A stretch of DNA of 64,000 nt, from NCBI RefSeq assembly GCF_030813635.1, contig NZ_JAUSUM010000002.1, positions 1,040,410 to 1,104,409 of the forward strand, read 5' to 3'. This DNA is from Salibacterium salarium (GTDB lineage: Bacteria; Bacillota; Bacilli; Bacillales; Marinococcaceae). Made by a program: the position numbers and the translations under genes. Every line of letters starts with the position of its first letter. Positions within the stretch are counted from its first letter, which is position 1. This document shows positions 59,063 to 64,000 of the stretch, in pieces. The notes beneath the pieces are model-generated. The model was not told the origin of the DNA. It saw only the letters and a list, made by a program, of their open reading frames with translations, and made no database searches.

Positions 59063-59176
59063 CAACATTCCCCCTCCGTCCGACTCACTGTTTTATCTTA
59101 TTAATCATAAGCGTCGGTCATTACACTTCACACAGCGAAAAAAAAAACAGCATCTTCAAAAATGATGGATACTGTT

Positions 59177-59713
59177 TTAAGAGGAGACAGGTTGCAAGGC
59201 GCCTTCCAATCTTAATAAATATTCTTTTTTATCTATTCCACTACCATACCCTACCATTTTGCCGTTACTCCCAATAACTCGGTGACAAGGTACAATGATA
59301 GAAATTGGATTTTTGTTGTTAGCAGAACCAATCGCTCTGACGGCTCGGGGTGATCCAATCTCATCTGCAATTTGCTTATATGATCTTGTTTCACCGTACG
59401 GAATCTGTTGTAATGCTTTCCAAGTGGAACGCTGAAAAGAAGTTCCATATAAATCTAATGGCATATCAAATTCTGTTCGGTCTCCGTCAAAATACTCGTG
59501 TAATTGTTTCTTTGCAACTTCCAAAATATCTGTATCTTCTTGAAACACATCTCCTATTTTATACTTTTGAATCCATGGTTTCATACCGTTTATTACTTCT
59601 TCTGACTCACCGAAATACAGTGCACATACACCTTGATTGCTCGCAGCTATCGTAATAGGTCCAATACTAGTGTTCATTTGTGAATAAAACAGATCATTTT
59701 CAGCTTCTTCCAT
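59177..59713 (-). CDS. ogt: Methylated-DNA-protein cysteine methyltransferase
   Basis: A suicide repair protein that removes O6-alkylguanine. The acceptor Cys is in IIVPCHRVIGSNG (about 145), preceded by IPYGETRSYKQIADEIGSPRAVRAIGSANNKNP, the helix-turn-helix DNA-recognition part. It has 178 residues. GAGGTG precedes the ATG. It starts 11 bases after queG and so shares its transcript. Confidence 0.95.
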   Translation of the reverse strand: MEEAENDLFYSQMNTSIGPITIAASNQGVCALYFGESEEVINGMKPWIQKYKIGDVFQEDTDILEVAKKQLHEYFDGDRTEFDMPLDLYGTSFQRSTWKALQQIPYGETRSYKQIADEIGSPRAVRAIGSANNKNPISIIVPCHRVIGSNGKMVGYGSGIDKKEYLLRLEGALQPVSS

Positions 59714-59724
59714 ATTTACACCTC

Positions 59725-60861
59725 TTATTTTACAGAAATAGGATCTAAAACTTTACTAATCTCTTCTAGAACTTTTTCAGATGTTTCATGTGTATTCGCT
59801 TCTTCCAATGCATGGACGGCCTCTTCGGTTCCTATTTGTCCGAGAGACCAAGCCGAAGAACCACGAATAACCGGTCTTGGATCATTCTTCAGTAAGTGTA
59901 TGAGCGTCTTCACACCCTCTTTGGCTTTGTATGTTCCAAGAGCGAGGACAGCGTTACGCTGAATCGGCTTTTTACCACGCCATGATCCTGCAATAGGTCC
60001 AAATTTTTCTTTAAATTCTCTGTTGCTCAGAGTTAGTAATGGAAGCAACTGCGGTTTCACAACTTCAGGGTCCGGCTCAAATTCCTCGTGATTATGATGA
60101 TCCATCCCTTTATTTTCAGGGCATACCGTCTGACACGTATCACATCCATACAAACGATTTCCAATTTTTTTACGGTATCGTTCTGGCAAAAAATCCTTTG
60201 TCTGGGTTAAAAACGCGATACACTTGTTGGAATCAAGCTGACCGCCTTGAACTAAAGCACCTGTGGGACAGGCATCCACACATTTATTACAAGTGCCGCA
60301 CTGGTCCGTTATTTCGTTATCTGGCTCAAGAGAGAGAGTTGTAATCATTTCGCCCAGGTACACATATGATCCAAATTCGGGTGTAATAATTGCACAGTTT
60401 TTGCCGCTCCAACCAATTCCCGCTCTTTCTGCTACCGCTCTATCTGAAAGTTCCCCGGTATCAACCATAGATTGACATCTTGCTTCTGGAGCAATTTCGG
60501 CAATGTAAGCTTCTAATTTGTCTAAACGATCACGAAGGACGCGATGATAATCTTCACCCCAAGATGCGCGGCAAAAAAGACCTCGTCTGTCTCCCTTTAC
60601 GCTTTTTGGAGCATTTTCAAGCTTCGAAGGATAAGCCAATGCAATCGCTATAATTGTTTTGGCTTCAGGTAACAACCGCGTCGGAGTCACTCTCTTATCA
60701 ATATCCGGCTCTTCAAAGCCCGATTGATAATTCAATCGTTGTTGTTCAATCAGCCGGTCTTTCAATGTAAGAAACGGGTCGGTTGATGCAAAACCGATCT
60801 TATCAATCCCGATTTCTTTGCTATATGCTATAATTTTTTCTTTTAGTTCAGCTCCTGTCAT
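59725..60861 (-). CDS. queG: Epoxyqueuosine reductase QueG
   Basis: A cobalamin-dependent iron-sulfur enzyme that makes queuosine from epoxyqueuosine in tRNA anticodons. Two 4Fe-4S clusters are held by CGTCNKCVDACPTGAL (about 185) and CDTCQTVCPENKGMD (about 235). The C-terminus has HEAT repeats (PVIRGSSAWSLGQIGTEEAVHALEEA). The ATG at 60861, behind AAGGAGG, gives 378 residues; the frame to 60918 is an extension. Queuosine acts on Asn, Asp, His and Tyr tRNAs, all four of which are in the cluster next door. Confidence 0.95.
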   Translation of the reverse strand: MTGAELKEKIIAYSKEIGIDKIGFASTDPFLTLKDRLIEQQRLNYQSGFEEPDIDKRVTPTRLLPEAKTIIAIALAYPSKLENAPKSVKGDRRGLFCRASWGEDYHRVLRDRLDKLEAYIAEIAPEARCQSMVDTGELSDRAVAERAGIGWSGKNCAIITPEFGSYVYLGEMITTLSLEPDNEITDQCGTCNKCVDACPTGALVQGGQLDSNKCIAFLTQTKDFLPERYRKKIGNRLYGCDTCQTVCPENKGMDHHNHEEFEPDPEVVKPQLLPLLTLSNREFKEKFGPIAGSWRGKKPIQRNAVLALGTYKAKEGVKTLIHLLKNDPRPVIRGSSAWSLGQIGTEEAVHALEEANTHETSEKVLEEISKVLDPISVK

Positions 60862-60953
60862 ATCATCTTCCTCCTTCCTGTTCCCTCGTTTCCCTAATGG
60901 AAAACGAATATGATACACTTCTTATAACAACATAATGAAAAGGAGTGGCTTCA

Positions 60954-61646
60954 TTGCTCATAACGTTAGAAAATAATATATTACATAAAGTTCCCAATTT
61001 TAAAATCGGTATGACATTTCATCGGAATATCGTCATAGATGAATCTCCTAAAATGTTAAAAGGACGACTTCAATTCTTCCAAGAAAAAATTCGCACGGAT
61101 TTATTGAATCAAACCATTTTCGATTATTCCGGTGTTTTTGAATGGCAGGACACATTTAAACAATTAGGCATTGATCCAAAAAGATATCGTCCTTCCCACG
61201 AAGCGCTATTTCACAGAATTGGCAAAGGAAATGATCTTCCTTTTATTCACTCCGCTGCCGACTTGAATAATTTCTTTTCTCTTCAATATGAAATTCCCAT
61301 CGGGATCTATGACTTGAATACCTTAGATGATTATATCAAAATATCTCTTGGCACTGAAGGGGACTCATTCGAGGGATTAAATGGGAGAACCAATAATATG
61401 TACAAAAAACCTATAAGTTACGATAAAAACGGAGCCTTTGGCAGTCCCATCGTAGATTCAAAACGGTCAAAAACGGACAGACCAACAACAGATGTCGTTC
61501 AAATTTTCTATTTAAAACCTTCTATGGAATTGAACGAAACAAATAAATTACTTAAAGCAGCATCCAAAATGTTCACGCAACTGCACAGTGGAGATAGTGT
61601 TACTTATCTGTTGCATAAAAATCAGCAGGAAATCATAACACTCTAA
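60954..61646 (+). CDS. B3/B4 tRNA-binding-domain protein
   Basis: A free-standing B3/B4 domain of the type found in phenylalanyl-tRNA synthetase beta, of unknown function; possibly a tRNA-editing-related factor. Features are IDPKRYRPSHEALFHRIGKGNDLPFIHSAADLNNFFSLQYEIPIGIYDLNTL and PTTDVVQIFYLKPSMEL. It has 230 residues. The TTG at 60954, 8 bases after AAAGGAG, is chosen over the GTG at 60945 within that site. It is followed by a long terminator. Confidence 0.85.
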   Translation: MLITLENNILHKVPNFKIGMTFHRNIVIDESPKMLKGRLQFFQEKIRTDLLNQTIFDYSGVFEWQDTFKQLGIDPKRYRPSHEALFHRIGKGNDLPFIHSAADLNNFFSLQYEIPIGIYDLNTLDDYIKISLGTEGDSFEGLNGRTNNMYKKPISYDKNGAFGSPIVDSKRSKTDRPTTDVVQIFYLKPSMELNETNKLLKAASKMFTQLHSGDSVTYLLHKNQQEIITL

Positions 61647-61680
61647 TCTTTTTGGTTTAGGTAGATAAAAACTTAAACCT

Positions 61681-61749
61681 ACACGCAAATTCCGTTCTGT
61701 TTCTAATCATTTCAAGTGTAATGAGACAGGAGTTTGCGTGTATTTTTTG
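61681..61749 (+). terminator. Long-stem terminator of the B3/B4 gene
   Basis: ACACGCAAATTCC and GGAGTTTGCGTGT pair with a second GTTCTGTTTC/GAGACAG pairing inside, followed by ATTTTTT. Confidence 0.8.
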
Positions 61750-61851
61750 CTTCATTTCCCAACACCTCAATAAATAATATAGAACTAATTTAGCGTAAAG
61801 GTTCCGGGTACGCACACGACTACTTGACGGCTAGTTGCGTTCTTTTAGATT
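61750..61851. other. Intergenic, nothing recognised
   Basis: Between the B3/B4 terminator and the tRNA operon terminator I see no ORF and no clear signal. Confidence 0.5.
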
Positions 61852-61892
61852 GAAAAAAACCGAAGTCTGCATCGCTGCATACTCCGGTGTGA
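61852..61892 (-). terminator. Terminator of the rRNA-tRNA operon
   Basis: On the minus strand ACCGGAGTATGCA pairs with TGCAGACTTCGGT (one mismatch, one G-U) around GCGA, followed by TTTTTTT. Confidence 0.85.
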
Positions 61893-61915
61893 TCGTCGTT
61901 ATCAATATGTAATCT

Positions 61916-61998
61916 TGGTAGCGGTGGTGGGACTCGAACCCACACTCCGAAGAACGCGATTTTGAGTCGCGCGCGTCTGCCAGTTCCGCCACACCGCC
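61916..61998 (-). tRNA. tRNA-Leu (CAA)
   Basis: Acceptor GGCGGTG/CACCGCT, anticodon loop CTCAAAA, class II variable arm, CCA encoded. Confidence 0.93.
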
Positions 61999-62022
61999 AA
62001 ACTATTTAACCAAGATAAATGG

Positions 62023-62112
62023 TGGTGCCGAGGGCCGGACTTGAACCGGCACGGTTGTACACCAACCGCAGGATTTTAAGTCCTGTGTGTCTGCCAATTC
62101 CACCACCCCGGC
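62023..62112 (-). tRNA. tRNA-Leu (UAA)
   Basis: Starts GCCGGGGTGG, anticodon loop CTTAAAA, class II variable arm, CCA encoded. Confidence 0.93.
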
Positions 62113-62127
62113 AAAGGTTTCTGTATG

Positions 62128-62202
62128 TGGAGGCGGCACCCGGATTCGAACCGGGGGATAAGGGTTTTGCAGACCCGTGCCTTACCACTTGGCTATGCCG
62201 CC
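62128..62202 (-). tRNA. tRNA-Cys (GCA)
   Basis: Starts GGCGGCATAG, anticodon loop CTGCAAA, ends TCCA. Confidence 0.93.
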
Positions 62203-62243
62203 ATGTGCATATACTATGATACACATGCACATAAAGTGATAAC

Positions 62244-62318
62244 TGGAGCGGAAGACGGGATTCGAACCCGCGACCCCCACCTTGGCAAGGTGGTGTTCTA
62301 CCACTGAACTACTTCCGC
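62244..62318 (-). tRNA. tRNA-Gly (GCC)
   Basis: Starts GCGGAAGTAG, anticodon loop TTGCCAA, ends TCCA. Confidence 0.93.
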
Positions 62319-62322
62319 ATAG

Positions 62323-62397
62323 TGGCTGGGCTAGCTGGATTCGAACCAGCGCATCACGGAATCAAAATCCGATGCCTTACCGCTTGGCTATAGCCCA
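62323..62397 (-). tRNA. tRNA-Gln (UUG)
   Basis: Starts TGGGCTATAG, anticodon loop TTTTGAT, ends GCCA. Confidence 0.93.
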
Positions 62398-62406
62398 ACA
62401 ATAAAA

Positions 62407-62483
62407 TGGGGCGATTGATGGGGATCGAACCCATGCATGCCGGAACCACAATCCGGTGCGTTAACCACTTCGCCACAATCGCC
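62407..62483 (-). tRNA. tRNA-His (GUG)
   Basis: Starts GGCGATTGTGG, anticodon loop TTGTGGT; the first G is G-1, pairing with C73. Target of queuosine. Confidence 0.93.
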
Positions 62484-62499
62484 ATTTTAGAGATAAAAA

Positions 62500-62573
62500 T
62501 GGCAGGGGTAGTAGGAATCGAACCCACATTGGCGGTTTTGGAGACCGCTGTTCTGCCTTTGAACTATACCCCT
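62500..62573 (-). tRNA. tRNA-Trp (CCA)
   Basis: Starts AGGGGTATAG, anticodon loop CTCCAAA, ends GCCA. Confidence 0.93.
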
Positions 62574-62583
62574 GTGTCAAAAA

Positions 62584-62668
62584 TGGTGGAGGGGGACGGA
62601 CTCGAACCGCCGAACCCGAAGGAGCAGATTTACAGTCTGCCGCGTTTGGCCAACTTCGCTACCCCTCC
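62584..62668 (-). tRNA. tRNA-Tyr (GUA)
   Basis: Starts GGAGGGG, anticodon loop CTGTAAA, long variable arm, ends ACCA. Target of queuosine. Confidence 0.93.
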
Positions 62669-62695
62669 AACTATTTATAATTAGAGATTATTTAA

Positions 62696-62771
62696 TGGTG
62701 CCGGCCAGAGGAATTGAACCCCCAACCTACTGATTACAAGTCAGTTGCTCTGCCAATTGAGCTAGACCGGC
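62696..62771 (-). tRNA. tRNA-Thr (UGU)
   Basis: Starts GCCGGTCTAG, anticodon loop CTTGTAA, ends ACCA. Confidence 0.93.
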
Positions 62772-62779
62772 ACTATAAA

Positions 62780-62855
62780 TGGTGGCTCGAGACGGAATCG
62801 AACCGCCGACACGAGGATTTTCAGTCCACTGCTCTACCGACTGAGCTATCGAGCC
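62780..62855 (-). tRNA. tRNA-Phe (GAA)
   Basis: Starts GGCTCGATAG, anticodon loop CTGAAAA, ends ACCA. Confidence 0.93.
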
Positions 62856-62886
62856 ATGTACACAGTATACAAAGTGTTTTATAAAA

Positions 62887-62962
62887 TGGCGGGCCTGACG
62901 GGAATCGAACCCGCGATCTCCTGCGTGACAGGCAGGCATGTTAACCGCTACACCACAGGCCC
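62887..62962 (-). tRNA. tRNA-Asp (GUC)
   Basis: Starts GGGCCTGTGG, anticodon loop CTGTCAC, ends GCCA. Target of queuosine. Confidence 0.93.
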
Positions 62963-62980
62963 TTTTTGTAAAGAATAAGC

Positions 62981-63203
62981 TGCGAATCTCTTCGTCAACT
63001 GCTCTCTGTCAGTCAAGTCACGTACTGCTGTACGCTCCTTTCTTCCTTCGCTTGTTTCCTCGACCTTCTTGCTTCTTCTTTCCAAAAAGCGTTGAAGGCT
63101 GAATTGCGAATCTCTTCGTCAACTGTTCTCTGTCGATCAAGTCACCTACTGTTGTACGTTCTTTCGATCTTCTTGCTTCTTTCCAAAAAGATTGAAAGTT
63201 GAA
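62981..63203. repeat. Imperfect tandem duplication in the tRNA operon spacer
   Basis: Copy 1 (62981-63104) and copy 2 (63105-63203) both begin TGCGAATCTCTTCGTCAACT and end TCCAAAAAG..TTGAA.G.TGAA. Copy 1 has about 22 extra bases (TTCCTTCGCTTGTTTCC part) in the middle. The spacer lies between tRNA-fMet and tRNA-Asp, unlike the short spacers elsewhere in the cluster. No ORF is credible. Confidence 0.85.
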
Positions 63204-63229
63204 TTTCAACTCTAGATTATATGTTTATT

Positions 63230-63306
63230 TGGTTGCGGGGGAAGGATTTGAACCTTCGACCTCCGGGTTATGAGCCCGACGAGCTTCCAGACTGCTCCAC
63301 CCCGCG
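63230..63306 (-). tRNA. tRNA-fMet (CAU), initiator
   Basis: Starts CGCGGGGTGGAGCAG with the unpaired first base typical of initiators; anticodon stem ends in GGG/CCC pairs around CTCATAA. Confidence 0.93.
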
Positions 63307-63317
63307 ATATTATATAA

Positions 63318-63393
63318 TGGTGGAGGATGACAGGATCGAACTGCCGACCCCCTGCTTGTAAGGCAGGTGCTCTCCCGGCTGAGCTAATCCTCC
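63318..63393 (-). tRNA. tRNA-Val (UAC)
   Basis: Starts GGAGGATTAG, anticodon loop CTTACAA, ends ACCA. Confidence 0.93.
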
Positions 63394-63401
63394 GGTAAGT
63401 A

Positions 63402-63476
63402 TGGTGACCCGTAGGGGATTCGAACCCCTGATACCGCCGTGAAAGGGCGATGTCTTAACCACTTGACCAACGGGCC
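63402..63476 (-). tRNA. tRNA-Glu (UUC)
   Basis: Starts GGCCCGTTGG, anticodon loop CTTTCAC, ends ACCA. Confidence 0.93.
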
Positions 63477-63494
63477 TTTCTTATGTAAACAGTA

Positions 63495-63588
63495 TGGCGG
63501 AGAGCGAGGGATTCGAACCCTCGAGACGGCTCAACACCGCCTACACGATTTCCAATCGTGCTCCTTCGGCCAGCTCGGACAGCTCTCC
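63495..63588 (-). tRNA. tRNA-Ser (GGA)
   Basis: Starts GGAGAGCTGTCC, anticodon loop TTGGAAA, long class II arm, ends GCCA. Confidence 0.93.
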
Positions 63589-63595
63589 ATGAAAA

Positions 63596-63670
63596 TGGCT
63601 CCACAGGCAGGATTCGAACCTGCGACCGATCGGTTAACAGCCGATAGCTCTACCACTGAGCTACTGTGGA
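63596..63670 (-). tRNA. tRNA-Asn (GUU)
   Basis: Starts TCCACAGTAG, anticodon loop CTGTTAA, ends GCCA. First tRNA after 5S. Target of queuosine. Confidence 0.93.
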
Positions 63671-63734
63671 ATATTAATAAATTGAACTAACTAAACACAC
63701 TATGTTAATTTAACATGTTTTAGAAGAAATGTCC

Positions 63735-63852
<118 letters not shown>

Positions 63853-63930
63853 CTATTTTCATGAGGAATCGTTCCCTCAAAACTGAATAACGAAGATCGA
63901 GCCTGTTGAAACACCCTTACCTTTTGCTTT

Positions 63931-64000
63931 GGATAAGCCCTCGACCGATTAGTATCTGTCAGCTCCATGTGTTGCCACACTTCCACCTCAGACCTATCAA
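63931..64000 (-). rRNA. rrl: 23S ribosomal RNA, 3' end (partial)
   Basis: On the minus strand the last bases include GGAGCTGACAGATACTAATC followed by GGTCGAGGGCTTATCC, the conserved 3' end of 23S rRNA. The rest lies outside the window. The 3' end is estimated. Confidence 0.9.

Noticed and set aside
62006..62939. Several ORFs over the tRNA cluster resembling hypothetical proteins (GSNPGAA, GFEPATP types)
   Set aside because: These are the well-known spurious translations of tRNA genes.
63018..63209. 63-residue ORF in the tRNA spacer
   Set aside because: Lies within the tandem duplication, Lys/Arg-rich by composition, no ribosome site; spacer repeat explains it.

Overview
The window is chromosomal DNA of an endospore-forming member of the Bacillaceae. 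The signs are spo0B, an alpha/beta-type small acid-soluble spore protein, spoVR, yhbH, prkA, yhaL-type and YjcZ-type proteins, a coproporphyrin-dependent heme operon, Gram-positive surface-stress systems (liaFSR, cssRS) and TTG/GTG starts behind strong AGGAGG ribosome sites. Gene order largely follows the B. subtilis yha/yhb/yhe/yhg region, with gaps and rearrangements. Several exported or cytoplasmic proteins are very acidic (PrsA, YpmS-like), which would suit a salt- or alkali-tolerant lineage; that is inference only.

Layout. 1-2.3 kb: spo0B (cut by the window edge) and a Gln/Ala-rich small protein. 1-7 kb: hemE-cpfC-cgoX (heme) and class A penicillin-binding protein pbpF. 7-9.6 kb: liaFSR cell-envelope stress operon. 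9.9-18.9 kb: ccdA, M20 amidohydrolase, ecsABC, a truncated acyl-CoA ligase, hit, serC, yhaH, hpr. 19-24.5 kb: small membrane proteins, a candidate structured RNA, two YjcZ-type micro-proteins, the secretion foldase prsA, yhaL and cssRS. 24.6-28.7 kb: yhaN/yhaO DNA-repair pair (SbcC/SbcD-like). 28.9-36 kb: an LSm-like Gly-rich protein, YidC insertase, lytic transglycosylase, yhzC, yhaX, yheA, yheB, yheE, SASP, yheG. 36-44.3 kb: lemA, aminopeptidase, spoVR, acyP, nat, pgcA, glpP, msrA, tRNA-Pro. 44.4-48.5 kb: an accessory island with a four-gene ABC exporter, locally GC-rich, and a decayed secreted-protein gene. 48.6-61.6 kb: export protein/TetR pair, yhbH, signal peptidase, prkA, a second class A PBP, yufK, a heme-monooxygenase-like protein, trmL, amidase, ogt, queG, B3/B4-domain protein. 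61.9-64 kb: the 3' end of an rRNA operon (23S, 5S) followed by 16 tRNA genes, all on the minus strand, in the order of B. subtilis trnD.

How it fits together. Much of the window deals with the cell envelope and secretion: signal peptidase, PrsA, YidC, Ecs, CssRS, LiaFSR, two PBPs and a lytic transglycosylase. A second theme is sporulation. The most unusual parts are the ABC island with its decayed secreted partner at 44.4-48.3 kb, the structured intergenic segment at 20.58-20.70 kb, the tandem repeat inside the tRNA cluster, and places where genes expected from synteny are missing (glpFKD, trpP, yheCD).
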